Numbered from the stretch's first letter, positions 34,335 through 44,854 are shown. The stretch: 64,000 nucleotides of DNA from Pseudomonas deceptionensis (GCF_900106095.1 NZ_FNUD01000002.1:3121501-3185500), one strand, 5' to 3'. The notes: generated by a model from the letters alone, not told the origin. Numbers and translations are program-made.

Positions 34335-35171
34335 ATGAATACCCTACCTAACACACCGGCATTAACTCTGGGCGATATCATCGACCTCGAGCTTTACCCC
34401 ATTACGGATCGCACCAGTTCCACTTATCGTGCACTGGTTGCTCAAAGTCAGTCGTTGCTGGGAGAAGATGGCGTTGCGATCTTCCCCGGGTTTGTTCGCA
34501 ACCAATCGGTTGTCGCAATGGCTGAGCAGACGCTTGCCATGCACTCGGGCATGTTTCATTTTCGGGAAAGTCACACGGTTTACTTCAAGCCGCAAGATGA
34601 AAGCGTTGACCCGGAACATCCGCTACGCCGATTGATGAGCACGGCCAAAGACACAGTGGCTTATGCCGATATTCCGGCCGAACATTTAATCAGAAAGATC
34701 TATGAGTCGGACGAAGTCCTGGCTTTCATCAAAGATGTGTTGGCTCTAGACGTGCTCTATCGCCACGCTGATTCGTTAGCCGCCCTTAACTTGCAGGGCT
34801 TCACCGCAGGGCAGCAGTTGGGATGGCACTTTGATCGTTCCGACTTCAGCGTAACGCTCTCCCTCCAGGCGGCGAGCGCCGGTGGGGACTTTGAGTACGT
34901 GCGCATGTTGCGCAATGAAAACGACGATTGTTATGAAGCAGTCAGGCAGTTCCTTGATGACCCGAAAACACAGCAGATAGAGGTTTTGCCTCAAGTGCCC
35001 GGCACCCTGACATTGTTCCGAGGGCGCTATTCATTGCACAGAGTAACGCCGGTGCAAGGGGATCGGTTGAGGCTTAATGCTGTGTTTGCGTACGTTGATC
35101 AGCCCAATGTTGAGTTCAGTGCATACGCTCGCCAGTTGTTTTACGGACGCACCTGCGTAGATCCAGTTTAA
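34335..35171 (+). CDS. 2-Oxoglutarate/Fe(II) oxygenase, BesD/HalD/ArpA type
   Basis: 278 residues. The iron site is visible as H165-F-D167 (GWHFDRSDF) and H235 (GRYSLHRVTP), followed by the Arg of the 2-oxoglutarate site (GDRLRLNAVFAY). The surrounding blocks (LNLQGFTAGQQLGWHFDRSD, ASAGGDFEYVRMLRNENDD, PGTLTLFRGRYSLHRVTP) resemble the BesD/HalD amino-acid halogenase family. Halogenases replace the Asp by Gly; here Asp is kept, so a hydroxylase or demethylase is expected. It is divergent from the LysR gene and followed by a betaine-type binding protein and formaldehyde dehydrogenase. Confidence 0.82.
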   Translation: MNTLPNTPALTLGDIIDLELYPITDRTSSTYRALVAQSQSLLGEDGVAIFPGFVRNQSVVAMAEQTLAMHSGMFHFRESHTVYFKPQDESVDPEHPLRRLMSTAKDTVAYADIPAEHLIRKIYESDEVLAFIKDVLALDVLYRHADSLAALNLQGFTAGQQLGWHFDRSDFSVTLSLQAASAGGDFEYVRMLRNENDDCYEAVRQFLDDPKTQQIEVLPQVPGTLTLFRGRYSLHRVTPVQGDRLRLNAVFAYVDQPNVEFSAYARQLFYGRTCVDPV

Positions 35172-35321
35172 GTTTGGCCAATAGCAATAAGAGCAATTGA
35201 TTCACGTCTTCGCTTTACGTGTATGCGCACATGAACATACCAGACCTGATGGCCTCGTTTGTTCCTGTGACGCACTCAACAGTTCGCTGCCCACAATAAT
35301 AATGATTTGGAGCGTCTGATC

Positions 35322-36290
35322 ATGAAAAACAGGAAGAGCTTGCTGGCCTCGTTGCTCACTCTCGGTTTGCTCGTTGGCAGTACTTCAAGCCAGGCTTCAG
35401 GATGGTGTGAGTCGGGCAAGCCGGTGAAATTTGCCGGCCTGAGTTGGGAGAGCGGGATGCTCCTTACCGACATCATGATGATCGTGCTCAGGGATGGCTA
35501 CGGTTGTGTAACCGACCAACTGGTGGGTAATACCATCATTCTTGAAACCGCTCTGGCCAGCAACGACATTCAAGTATTTGGCGAAGAGTGGATGGAGCGT
35601 AGCGAAGTCTGGAAAAAAGCTTCAGCTGCCGGGACGGTTGTTGGGATAGGTGCTCCGATTATTGGTGCGACTCAGGGTTGGTACGTGCCGCGTTATGTCG
35701 TGGAGGGGGACACTAAGCGTAATAAACCGGCTCGAGCGCCAGATCTCAAAACGGTTGCCGATCTGAGCAAATATCCAGAGGTTTTTCGAGACCCGGAGGA
35801 ACCGTCCAAAGGCCGCTTCTACAACTGTCCTGCGGGGTGGATTTGTGAGCAAGATAATACCGAGATGTTGAAAGAGTACGGTCTTGAAAACAGCTTTACC
35901 AACTTCCGGCCTGGAACCGGTGCGGCACTGGATGTGACGGTTCTGTCCAGCTATAAACGCGGTGAGCCGGTGCTGTTCTACTATTGGTCACCGACGCCGC
36001 TTATGGGTCAGATTGACGCGATCAGACTGGAAGAAAAGACCGGGGCCAATAAAAACGTCATCACTATGGTCGGCATTTCCAAGGCTTTCCATGAGCAGGC
36101 TCCTGAATTGGTCGCGGTTCTGGAGAAGGTCAATATTCCGATTGATCTGTTGAATCAGAACCTGGCGAGGATGACCCAGGAGCGTATCGCTTCTCCGAAG
36201 TTGGCCAGAATGTTTCTCAAGGAGCACCCGGAAGTCTGGCACGCCTGGGTCGATGAAACAGCGGCAAAAAAGATCGAGGCATCGCTCTGA
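35322..36290 (+). CDS. Periplasmic glycine-betaine/choline-type substrate-binding protein
   Basis: 322 residues from ATG 35322 (GGAG at 35309-35312). A signal peptide (KSLLASLLTLGLLVGSTSSQ) is followed by an OpuAC-type domain (VKFAGLSWESGMLLTDIMMI, LVGNTIILETALASNDIQVF, PVLFYYWSPTPLMGQIDAIR). It would bind a quaternary amine or amino-acid derivative for an ABC importer; no permease or ATPase gene is adjacent, so it must use a transporter encoded elsewhere. Its place between the oxygenase and formaldehyde dehydrogenase suggests the ligand is the oxygenase substrate. Confidence 0.85.
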   Translation: MKNRKSLLASLLTLGLLVGSTSSQASGWCESGKPVKFAGLSWESGMLLTDIMMIVLRDGYGCVTDQLVGNTIILETALASNDIQVFGEEWMERSEVWKKASAAGTVVGIGAPIIGATQGWYVPRYVVEGDTKRNKPARAPDLKTVADLSKYPEVFRDPEEPSKGRFYNCPAGWICEQDNTEMLKEYGLENSFTNFRPGTGAALDVTVLSSYKRGEPVLFYYWSPTPLMGQIDAIRLEEKTGANKNVITMVGISKAFHEQAPELVAVLEKVNIPIDLLNQNLARMTQERIASPKLARMFLKEHPEVWHAWVDETAAKKIEASL

Positions 36291-36297
36291 CCGGTCT

Positions 36298-36317
36298 AGA
36301 GGGCAAGGATGCCCTCT
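36298..36317 (+). terminator. Possible hairpin after the binding-protein gene
   Basis: AGAGGGCA-agga-TGCCCTCT, followed only by a short CTTTG run, eight bases after the stop. It may be a weak terminator or an mRNA-stabilising hairpin. Confidence 0.4.
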
Positions 36318-36360
36318 CTTTGTAACGTCTCCCAGAACACAAATTAATCACTGATATTGA

Positions 36361-37527
<1,167 letters not shown>

Positions 37528-37616
37528 TTGACTCGTCCAGGCGTTGAGTATTAGACGTCTCGCGCACGAACAACCCGAAATGTCCGACATCTTGTTTCAA
37601 TAAGGAGAGCATCAAA

Positions 37617-38000
37617 ATGAGTATCTTCACACACGTCACCGTTGGTACCAACGATCTGCATAAGGCCCGCATTTTTTACGACAATGTGCTCGGCGCACTC
37701 GGCCAGAAACGTATTGCTGATCTGGAAGAAAATGGATCGATTTGGGGTGAGGATGCCCCGTCGTTTTTTGTACTAAAACCGGCAAACGGCGCTCCTGCGA
37801 GCGTCGGCAACGGTGTAACTATCAGCTTTGAAGCACCGAGTCGCGCCGCAATTGATGCCTTCCACGCTGTTGCGCTGGCCTGTGGCGGCACCGACGAAGG
37901 TGCCCCGGGGGTACGGGGCTGGGCTCCTGACGCTTATGCCGCCTATGCCCGAGATTTAGACGGTAACAAACTAGCCGCGTACTGCTTCAAGCCGGCCTAA
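37617..38000 (+). CDS. VOC (glyoxalase/bleomycin-resistance) family protein
   Basis: 127 residues with AAGGAG upstream. The VOC fold is seen in FTHVTVGTNDLHKARIFYDN, VLGALGQKR, then GWAPDAYAAYARDLDGNKLA and AYCF. The metal-ligand positions H6 and D/E near residue 119 fit. It follows frmA on the same strand with 90 bases between, so it may act with it, for example on a glutathione adduct, but its substrate is not predictable. Confidence 0.82.
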   Translation: MSIFTHVTVGTNDLHKARIFYDNVLGALGQKRIADLEENGSIWGEDAPSFFVLKPANGAPASVGNGVTISFEAPSRAAIDAFHAVALACGGTDEGAPGVRGWAPDAYAAYARDLDGNKLAAYCFKPA

Positions 38001-38333
38001 ACTTTATTCGAGCTGGGCATTGACTCTCATGTGACTCTGCCCATTTCTAAAAGCGGCGATTCAATGACTATGTTTTAGCGCTCGTATGACAGGAACCCGA
38101 TCGTTAGCTGTTCGCAACGATCGGCTGCTTTCGGCCAAAGAACGGTCGTTCGCAGGCTAGGGGGAAGATGCCGAATGGGAGGGTATCAATGGGCGCAGGG
38201 GAGCGGGGTGAACTTGAAGAGCGGCCCTGCGGCAATCCAGGGCGATCGCGTTGCATGCTTGTGAAACCTATGTGGCAGGCGTATCAGTCTCTGACCACTA
38301 CAAGGTCATTTCAAGTGCCGGAGTAAGGCGCAT
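38001..38333. other. Intergenic stretch with dispersed repeat
   Basis: No gene. The motif CGGCTGCTTTCGGCCAAAG within an inverted repeat AACGATCGG...  CGGTCGTT lies at 38110-38153; related elements occur in the 25-31 kb island gaps and near 42331. Confidence 0.5.
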
Positions 38334-38367
38334 AAAAAACCGATGCCGGCTCAGGCATCGGTTTTTT
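38334..38367. terminator. Bidirectional terminator
   Basis: AAAAAACCGATGCC-ggctca-GGCATCGGTTTTTT, a perfect hairpin with T-runs on both strands. It can end the rightward transcript (VOC side) and the leftward amidohydrolase transcript (stop at 38453). Confidence 0.85.
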
Positions 38368-38452
38368 ATGCTTGCGGCAAAAGGCGAGGCATATCGCCTT
38401 AACGGGCAGGCATTTGCCGCACAAGACGCCTTCCATCTTAGGCTGTGTCTAT

Positions 38453-40387
38453 TTATTGGCTATAGACCGTTTTGCCACGAAACACAGTCTGCATGACTTG
38501 GGTGTCGGCGATTTGTTCAGGTTTATTCTGTTGGACCAAGTCGAACAGGTTTCGATCCAGGACAATAAAGTCGGCTGACTTGCCCGGCTCAATCGAACCG
38601 ATGATTTTCTCCTGACGTACAGCCCGGGCGCCATTGATTGTGTAGGCATCCAGCATCTGCTCTAGCGTAGCGCTCTGCTTGGCGTTGTAGGCGGGCTTCC
38701 CCGGGAGGGCGCGAGTGATACCTGCTGCGATGTTCATGAAGGGCCGTGGATCGCGAGAGTCGACAGGCGCATCGCTGCCCGCCACCAGTACGGCGCCGGC
38801 TTTAGCTGTGCTACCTACCGGGTAGACGGCTCCCCAGGTGTAACTTTTTGGGTTGTAGAGCACGTCGTTGATGTCCTGGCCCTTTTTACTTTGCTCAAGG
38901 AACGGGGTGATCAGCATGTCATATTCAGGTTGCTCGTTGATCCAGGCGTAGGTGTAAGTGAGATAAACACCCAGTTCGCCGAGCCGTTTTTGGTCGTCCG
39001 GGTGGACCATTTGCAAGTGGGCAATGGTGTGCGGAATAGGGTGATCGCCATTGCGCTGACGAGCTGCTTCCAGTGCATCAATCGCAACGCGGGTGGCGCG
39101 ATCGCCAACGCTGTGGACATGGATGCTGAAGCCGTCCGCATCGAGTGCAGTGGCGTAATTCTTGAAGTCTTCAGCCTTGTAATTGACGATGCCGTTTTTC
39201 TTCGAGTCGTCACTGTTCTTTGTGACCGTGACGATGCCAGTCTCTTCGTTCTGTTTGAGGTGTGGTGTCTGATAGTTGTGCAGCATGCCGGCGTTGGGTG
39301 AGAACGGTGGTTTGCTGAAGGGGTCACCTTCGAGCACGCCATCGGCAAAGATTTTCACCGCATCCGCTTTGATCAGCGGGTTGTTGGCAAATGCGGCACG
39401 CACTTCTTGAGCCTTTTTCAGGTGTCCGGCTATATCTACCTTGCCTTTGTAGTCGTCAGCAATGAAGCAGGTGGCGGCAGTTACCCTCATGTTCAGCAAG
39501 TCCTGCTCTTGCATTTTCACAAACTGTTCGCGGATAAAATCGTTAGAGCAGGCATCTTGAATACTAGTGATGCCGCTTTGCGCCATGACGCGTGCGACTT
39601 TCGGCAGAATGGCACCATAAATGGCTTCGCCGCGTGGATCGCCCACCTCTTGGGCAAACATGTCGAAGTTACCTACTGGAATTTTTTCCTTGGCCGCGTC
39701 ACGAACCACACCGCTGTCCAAGCTAACGTAGGGTGCCAGGTCGGCAAATACTCCCCCTTTGCTCAGGGTCTTGGCATTGAAGCCAACGGTATTGCCGTTA
39801 TCGTCTTGAGCCATGCTCAAGGCTTTCGAGTTGTAGGCACTGGCGTGGCCATCTACGCCGGAAAGGATGATCGGATGGCCATCAGCGACCGCGTCCAGCG
39901 TTTGGCGGATGGTTTTGTAGGTGCCGGCGGGTTCATTGTTTTCATAGGGAACCCATTGGTCTATTTTCAGCCAGGCACCGGGTTCACTGGCATAGCGAGG
40001 CAAGCATTCCTTCACTTTGTTGGCCAGTTGCTCAAGATTCACACTCTTGCCTTCGAGGTCGCATGCATCCAGCGGGACGGTGCCTAGTGCGTGAATGTGA
40101 TTGTCGTGCAGCCCTGGCAAAACCATCTTGCCGCCAAGGTCCACCACCCGATAGCCCTGACTGATAAAGCCTTCTGCACCTTCCCGGTTACCGGAGTAGA
40201 CAAATTTGTCATTCGAAACGGCGATGGCTTCGACCTTGCGGCGCTGGGCATCCTGAGTATAAATCTGGCCGTTGACGTACACCGTGTTGCTGTTGTTGTC
40301 GACGGCTGATGCTTGACTGCATCCAGCGAGAGCAGAGAGCAAAACGAGGGAGGAAGGCGTCAGGTGTTGTTTTGATTTAAGCCGCAT
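38453..40387 (-). CDS. Lipoprotein amidohydrolase (amidohydrolase 3 / YtcJ family)
   Basis: 644 residues from ATG 40387 (GGAG five bases upstream); the frame runs to 40456. Signal peptide and lipobox SLVLLSALAGC place it at the membrane facing outward. The amidohydrolase 3 fold (PF07969) is seen in VLPGLHDNHIHALGT (metal HxH), GFSIHVHSVGDRATRVAIDA, PHTIAHLQMVHPDDQKRLGE, VAGSDAPVDSRDPRPFMNIA and GSIEPGKSADFIVLDRNLFD. Metal-dependent hydrolysis of an amide or related bond; substrate unknown. Most YtcJ relatives are cytosolic or plainly secreted. Divergent TetR gene and palindrome suggest substrate-controlled expression. Confidence 0.88.
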   Translation of the reverse strand: MRLKSKQHLTPSSLVLLSALAGCSQASAVDNNSNTVYVNGQIYTQDAQRRKVEAIAVSNDKFVYSGNREGAEGFISQGYRVVDLGGKMVLPGLHDNHIHALGTVPLDACDLEGKSVNLEQLANKVKECLPRYASEPGAWLKIDQWVPYENNEPAGTYKTIRQTLDAVADGHPIILSGVDGHASAYNSKALSMAQDDNGNTVGFNAKTLSKGGVFADLAPYVSLDSGVVRDAAKEKIPVGNFDMFAQEVGDPRGEAIYGAILPKVARVMAQSGITSIQDACSNDFIREQFVKMQEQDLLNMRVTAATCFIADDYKGKVDIAGHLKKAQEVRAAFANNPLIKADAVKIFADGVLEGDPFSKPPFSPNAGMLHNYQTPHLKQNEETGIVTVTKNSDDSKKNGIVNYKAEDFKNYATALDADGFSIHVHSVGDRATRVAIDALEAARQRNGDHPIPHTIAHLQMVHPDDQKRLGELGVYLTYTYAWINEQPEYDMLITPFLEQSKKGQDINDVLYNPKSYTWGAVYPVGSTAKAGAVLVAGSDAPVDSRDPRPFMNIAAGITRALPGKPAYNAKQSATLEQMLDAYTINGARAVRQEKIIGSIEPGKSADFIVLDRNLFDLVQQNKPEQIADTQVMQTVFRGKTVYSQ

Positions 40388-40400
40388 AAAATCTCCGATT

Positions 40401-40424
40401 AAATTACAGCAATTGCTGTAATTT
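40401..40424. promoter_or_regulatory. Perfect 24-bp palindromic operator
   Basis: AAATTACAGCAA followed directly by its reverse complement TTGCTGTAATTT. It lies 14 bases upstream of the amidohydrolase start and 107 bases before the divergent TetR gene, typical of a TetR-type operator controlling both promoters. Confidence 0.75.
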
Positions 40425-40530
40425 AAATTTTTACCAGCGTTCTTTCCAGGCGTCAATTGCTACGGTTTGACTCTGCCGGACAAGTCGATGTGAAATGCGT
40501 ACCAATGAAAGCTAAGGGGCTGGGCACGGG

Positions 40531-41178
40531 ATGATTCCGCAAGACTTGAAAATGCGCCGAGAGCCGCGCCAGCAAAGGACCCTTGAAATCATCAAGAAGA
40601 TCGAGCAAGCGACGCTGGAATTACTCAAGGAGGGTGGTATTACCATGCTCAACACCAATGCCATTGCGGAGCGCTCCGGCATCGACATCAGTTCGCTCTA
40701 TCGTTTTTTTCCGAACAAAGAGGCGATTGTTTATCGCCTTGGAAAGCAATGGCTGGATGCTATCCGCGGTCGGGAAAAGGTAATTTTCGAGGGTGAGTCA
40801 GGCCTGATTGAAACCTGGAGCGCGCTGGATGACATGATCGACTTGGTCGAGCAGGAGTTTTCCGGCTATGGCGCGCTTTGGCAGGCCATGGATGTGATTC
40901 CGGCGTTGCGTGAGCTGGAAGTCGAGCATGAAGCTTTTCAGCTCGACTGTATGCTGAAGTTGCTGAGAAAGCATGGTTGCCAGTGGCCCCAGAGTGAGCT
41001 CACAGAGCTGGTGCGGTACGTGTACCGCACGTGGGATGTGGTCAAACAAGTCTGTATCGAACAAGGTGCAGCGCGTGGGCTGATGTGGCGGGCGCATCAG
41101 AAATGGCAGTCTCGGCTGCTTTTGTCAGCGGTTAACACACTTAGTGCGGCTGAATTCGAGCACGAGTTATTAGTGTGA
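40531..41178 (+). CDS. TetR-family regulator
   Basis: 215 residues from ATG 40531; ATG 40552 (MRREPRQQRT) is also possible. The N-terminal TetR helix-turn-helix is clear: QQRTLEIIKKIEQATLELLK, EGGITMLNTNAIAERSGIDI and SSLYRFFPNKEAIVYRL. The C-terminal ligand domain is helical and unassigned. Divergent from the amidohydrolase gene with a perfect palindrome in the shared upstream region, so it probably represses that gene and itself. Confidence 0.88.
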   Translation: MIPQDLKMRREPRQQRTLEIIKKIEQATLELLKEGGITMLNTNAIAERSGIDISSLYRFFPNKEAIVYRLGKQWLDAIRGREKVIFEGESGLIETWSALDDMIDLVEQEFSGYGALWQAMDVIPALRELEVEHEAFQLDCMLKLLRKHGCQWPQSELTELVRYVYRTWDVVKQVCIEQGAARGLMWRAHQKWQSRLLLSAVNTLSAAEFEHELLV

Positions 41179-41228
41179 TTACTCACCCTGGTGTTGATGA
41201 TGAGCCTTGCTGAAGTGGGGATAGAAAA

Positions 41229-41528
41229 ATGTGCGCATTTATCAATGCTTCAGCCGAGTACAGCGGCCAGACCGATCAGCCGCACATTTTGGCGAAGCTG
41301 CATAAGCAACAGGTTCTCGCTTATCTTGAAAAGATCTGCACCGATGCAAAGTTTAAGCAGCCTTTTTTGGCCGATATCAACCCGTTACGAGGGGCAGCTC
41401 CCACCAAAGTGCGGTCGTTGGTGGCAGGTGCTACGAACTTGCCTGTCGGCGCCGAGCATAGAGTATTGAACCTCCCACTCCCGTTGTTCCTCTCGTTTGC
41501 AGTTCAAACGTATCCGGATAGCCCTTGA
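41229..41528 (+). CDS. Hypothetical protein, doubtful
   Basis: 99 codons: MCAFINASAEYSGQTDQPHI, LAKLHKQQVLAYLEKICTDA and KFKQPFLADINPLRG look like a helical protein, but the last 33 codons overlap the 3' end of the NYN gene on the other strand. It may be a truncated gene whose end was replaced. There is no recognised family. It follows the TetR gene by 50 bases. Confidence 0.3.
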   Translation: MCAFINASAEYSGQTDQPHILAKLHKQQVLAYLEKICTDAKFKQPFLADINPLRGAAPTKVRSLVAGATNLPVGAEHRVLNLPLPLFLSFAVQTYPDSP

Positions 41529-42240
41529 TCAACTCACTGAGCTTCTTATAACCATGGGTGCGAGGGTCGAATTCGGGTCTCAATTTGCTGATGTTGGTGC
41601 CCAGTGCACCCAAGTGAGCCCAGCCGTCCTCGTCGGCAATGTCATCGAGGATCTTTGCGATGAAACTTACGGGGGCCTTGGGCAGCCTTTTAACCATAGG
41701 CGTACTGGCGACTTTGACGGGCTCGACTTCTGCGGATGGCTCGGGATCGGGTCGATCATGTCCGTTATTCGCAGCAACAAGCACCTCACTGCGCAACAAT
41801 TCGGTATAGATGAACTTGTCACAGGCCGAGACGAACGGTCTAGGGGTTTTCTCTTCACCAAACCCGTAGACGGTCAAACCCTCTTCTCGTAATCGCGAAG
41901 CGAGGCGGGTGAAGTCACTGTCGCTCGAAACCAGGCAGAAGCCGTCGAAGCGCCGGGTGTACAACAGGTCCATTGCGTCGATGATCAAGGCGCTGTCTGT
42001 AGCGTTCTTGCCTTTGGTGTACGCGAACTGTTGGATAGGCTGAATCGAGTGCTCGAGTAGCACCTTTTTCCATCCGCCCAACTGAGGACCGGTCCAGTCG
42101 CCATAGATCCGCTTGACGTTGGCGACACCGTACTTGGCGATTTCTTCGAATAAGCCTCCGATAATGGCTGCTGGTGCATTGTCGGCGTCGATTAACACTG
42201 CCAAGTGTTTTTGCGTAGGGGCAGGTGCGTGGATGGCCAT
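41431..42240 (-). CDS. NYN-domain protein with C-terminal LOTUS/OST-HTH domain
   Basis: 269 residues. N-terminal NYN (PIN-like nuclease) domain: HLAVLIDADNAPAAIIGGLF, NVKRIYGDWTGPQLGGW, KNATDSALIIDAMDLLY and CLVSSDSDFTRLASRLREEG carry the conserved acidic residues (D18, D20, D83-region, SSDSD). After a linker rich in E, P and V, the C-terminal OST-HTH/LOTUS domain (FIAKILDDIADEDGWAHLGA, YKKLSELIKGYPDTFEL) is a probable RNA-binding module. Such LabA-like proteins may act in RNA decay. The start has no close partner gene. Confidence 0.87.
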   Translation of the reverse strand: MAIHAPAPTQKHLAVLIDADNAPAAIIGGLFEEIAKYGVANVKRIYGDWTGPQLGGWKKVLLEHSIQPIQQFAYTKGKNATDSALIIDAMDLLYTRRFDGFCLVSSDSDFTRLASRLREEGLTVYGFGEEKTPRPFVSACDKFIYTELLRSEVLVAANNGHDRPDPEPSAEVEPVKVASTPMVKRLPKAPVSFIAKILDDIADEDGWAHLGALGTNISKLRPEFDPRTHGYKKLSELIKGYPDTFELQTRGTTGVGGSILYARRRQASS

Positions 42241-42547
42241 GGGTCGTCCTTAAGTTGATGGTTTCAACATACCGTTAAATCACGGATGAACATAGGATCC
42301 GCCGCTTCACCCGTTATATTTCACCGACAATACCGGCCGATTTCTGCCAGTCACGACAGGCAGAAATAGGCCAAAAGGATCCAGTCTAAGGCGTCCAGGA
42401 AATCAGGGGCGATTAATGTAGGCATGGGCTTTACCTCAGAATAGCGCCGCCCTCCGTGACCGGATACGGCAGTGAGATGGTGGCAATTTGCAGTTAGATG
42501 GAGTATTTATTTTGCTCCGGCACCGGGTCGGATCAAGGAGCAGATTA
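42241..42547. other. Intergenic stretch with inverted repeat
   Basis: No gene. At 42331-42376 an inverted repeat GGCCGATTTCTGCC...GGCAGAAATAGGCC with an eight-base loop, related to the GGCCGAAAGCAG-type intergenic motifs. It lies upstream of a small gene at 42548. Confidence 0.45.
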
Positions 42548-42763
42548 ATGAACAGGCAAGCCTATTTTTTGGAGGCCGAACGTCTTTCTGATGATTTTGC
42601 AGCTAGGGCCAAGGCAGTCGACGACTATATGAATACTGCCCCCGACCTGGCAGACGACGAAGCCTATAAAAAGCTTTGCGACCTGCAGAGTGAGGCGAGT
42701 GCTGCAGCTGGGCGCTGGTCTTCACACTGTGAAAATAATCGTAGCCATATCCGATCCGTTTAA
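42548..42763 (+). CDS. Small helical protein, unknown function
   Basis: 71 residues from ATG 42548 with AAGGAG at 42535-42540. It is mostly helical and acidic-basic (QAYFLEAERLSDDFAARAKA, YKKLCDLQSEASAAAGRW). No family recognised; small proteins of this kind are common in Pseudomonas. The good ribosome binding site and composition support coding. Confidence 0.55.
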   Translation: MNRQAYFLEAERLSDDFAARAKAVDDYMNTAPDLADDEAYKKLCDLQSEASAAAGRWSSHCENNRSHIRSV

Positions 42764-42986
42764 TCGTCGCGACAGACTCGCAGCGACTCGCGTTGCCAAG
42801 CCAACTCAAGTTTCCGCGACACGTTTTCAGGTATCACGCAGTCGTGTCGCGGCGGAGTAAGAAATTGCTCTTGGCCAGCAGCGCTTTGCAAGTCGTCTCA
42901 ATGACATCGGTCAGAAGCTCGGCCATGTAAACGCCTTCCACAGGTATCTCCTGCAAGCCCAGTCAGGCTTTTGCCAAGGTGGTAGC

Positions 42987-43919
42987 CTAAAGTTTGGCCC
43001 CCACGCGAGAAGCTTTAAGCAAGCATTCGCGAAAATCCAGAACTGCGTTGTCGATGTAGGGCTCATCGCGCCAACAGACACCGATGCAGCCTTCAGCGTC
43101 CATTTCAAAATCCAGAGCTTTGACCAGGCCGCGATGAGTGAAATGCTTTGCGACCCGGCCAGAGGCCACTGAGAGCATATCGCTGGTTTGTAACAGCCAC
43201 AGGTTGGCCATCAGTGATGATGACTCGATCTGACAAGGTAAGGGCTTGAGCCCCGCATTGCTCAAGGCTGAGTCGAGTCGCTGGCGAATGGGCGTACTCT
43301 CAGGCCAGAGTATCCACTTGAAAGCCTGAAGATCATCCCAGGTAAGGTCCGATTTCAAGGTCAATGGATGCCCCGGGCGGGCTATGACCTGAATAGGTTC
43401 GCGAAACAACATCTCGCTGTTCAGCGTCTCGCGCGGCTGATAGCTGTCTAAATGCCCGACGACCAGGTCCAGTTGACCACGCTCCAACCTTTCGAGCAGT
43501 ACGTTCATGGTGCTCTCTTGTAGAGAGATATGTGCCCGAGGGTGCATGGCCAAAAAATGAGCGATGGCATCGGGTACCAGGCTGGGCGCCGATGCAGGCG
43601 ATGTACCGATGGCAATGTTCGGTGCGCTGCCTTCATTGAGCGCATCCATATTGCTCTGGGCCCGCTCCATCTCGCTCAGGATGCGTCGCACGTGGTTGAT
43701 CAGCAAGTCTCCCTGGGCCGTTGGGCGCAACCCGCGAGCATGGCGCTCGAACAGTATGGTACCGGCATCTTCCTCCAAGTCTTTGAGCCATTTTGACAGC
43801 CCTGGCTGTGTCGTATTGGCGATACGGGCGGCGTCGCTGACGCTGCCGGTTTCGGCGAGGCTGATCAGCAGTTGCAGGTGTCGCAGGCGCAAACGGGTTG
43901 TCCAGGTCATGGTGCTCAT
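42987..43919 (-). CDS. LysR-type regulator of the gentisate operon
   Basis: 310 residues from ATG 43919; the frame also has starts at 43943 and 43910. The helix-turn-helix is RLRHLQLLISLAETGSVSDA, TTQPGLSKWLKDLEEDAGTI. The effector domain (PNIAIGTSPASAPSLVPDAI, RLERGQLDLVVGHLDSYQPR, SDMLSVASGRVAKHF) is of the group that controls aromatic catabolic genes. It is divergent from the fumarylpyruvate hydrolase gene, with 150 bases between, and most likely activates the operon when an aromatic inducer is present. Confidence 0.88.
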   Translation of the reverse strand: MSTMTWTTRLRLRHLQLLISLAETGSVSDAARIANTTQPGLSKWLKDLEEDAGTILFERHARGLRPTAQGDLLINHVRRILSEMERAQSNMDALNEGSAPNIAIGTSPASAPSLVPDAIAHFLAMHPRAHISLQESTMNVLLERLERGQLDLVVGHLDSYQPRETLNSEMLFREPIQVIARPGHPLTLKSDLTWDDLQAFKWILWPESTPIRQRLDSALSNAGLKPLPCQIESSSLMANLWLLQTSDMLSVASGRVAKHFTHRGLVKALDFEMDAEGCIGVCWRDEPYIDNAVLDFRECLLKASRVGAKL

Positions 43920-44068
43920 ATACGTAAAAAAGTATGGATGCATCGGAAAATATCATTATTCGCTTAAGGCTGGCAGGTTTTTAATGGGCCAACGCCGGTG
44001 GTAGCTGCATGCCAGCGCAACCTGCTTGCCGTGGTCAGCTTGACCTACCCTTTGCCTGGAGCCCTTCA

Positions 44069-44767
44069 ATGAGCTACGTATTCGAGCCTCAAGCCCCTGT
44101 GACCTTGGAGGTCGTTGGTAGTGAGCAAAAATTTCCGGTACGCCGCGTTTATTGCGTAGGCCGTAACTATGCCGCTCACGCCCGTGAAATGGGCTTCGAT
44201 CCTGACCGTGAACCACCATTTTTCTTTTGCAAACCTGCCGACGCGGTGATTCCGGTCGCCTATTTCCAGCCACTGGAACTGTCTTATCCGGCCGAAACCA
44301 GCAACTACCACTACGAAATCGAGCTCGTTGTAGCCATTGGTAAGGCGGGTCGGGATATTTCGCTGGAGCAGGCGAATGACTATGTCTATGGCTATGCCGT
44401 TGGCCTGGACATGACCCGCCGTGACTTGCAGATGAAAATGCGCGAAATGGGCCGCCCGTGGGAAATCGGCAAGGCATTCGATGCCTCGGCGCCGATCGGC
44501 CCTGTGCACCCGGCCAGCCAAATTGGTCACCCAAGCAAGGCTGGACTGTGGCTGCAGGTGAACGGCACGGACAAGCAGCGCAGTGATATTGACAAGTTAA
44601 TCTGGTCGGTACCGGAAACCATCAGCTACCTCTCGCGCTTCTTCGAACTGCAGCCTGGCGACTTGATTATGACCGGCACACCTGAAGGTGTGGGCCCAGT
44701 GGTGGTCGGCGAGCGCATGACCGGTGGCGTTGAAGGGTTGGGCGAGATACAGGTCGACATCGTTTAA
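44069..44767 (+). CDS. Fumarylpyruvate hydrolase (FAA hydrolase family)
   Basis: 232 residues. Family marks are [48 protein letters not shown] (metal-binding E-x-E), [20 protein letters not shown] and [15 protein letters not shown]. It cleaves fumarylpyruvate to fumarate and pyruvate, the last step of the gentisate pathway. First gene of the operon, 88 bases before the transporter gene. Confidence 0.9.
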   Translation: MSYVFEPQAPVTLEVVGSEQKFPVRRVYCVGRNYAAHAREMGFDPDREPPFFFCKPADAVIPVAYFQPLELSYPAETSNYHYEIELVVAIGKAGRDISLEQANDYVYGYAVGLDMTRRDLQMKMREMGRPWEIGKAFDASAPIGPVHPASQIGHPSKAGLWLQVNGTDKQRSDIDKLIWSVPETISYLSRFFELQPGDLIMTGTPEGVGPVVVGERMTGGVEGLGEIQVDIV

Positions 44768-44854
44768 CACGTTCCGGGGTCGGCTCCACGCCGTCGGCCC
44801 CGGATTGAAGTACCAATACGTGGCCCGCACTGCGCTGGCCCGGAGGGTTCACTC

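Noticed and set aside
41191..41469. 92-codon plus-strand frame after the TetR gene
   Set aside because: It overlaps the slightly better frame at 41229 and has no protein-like features.
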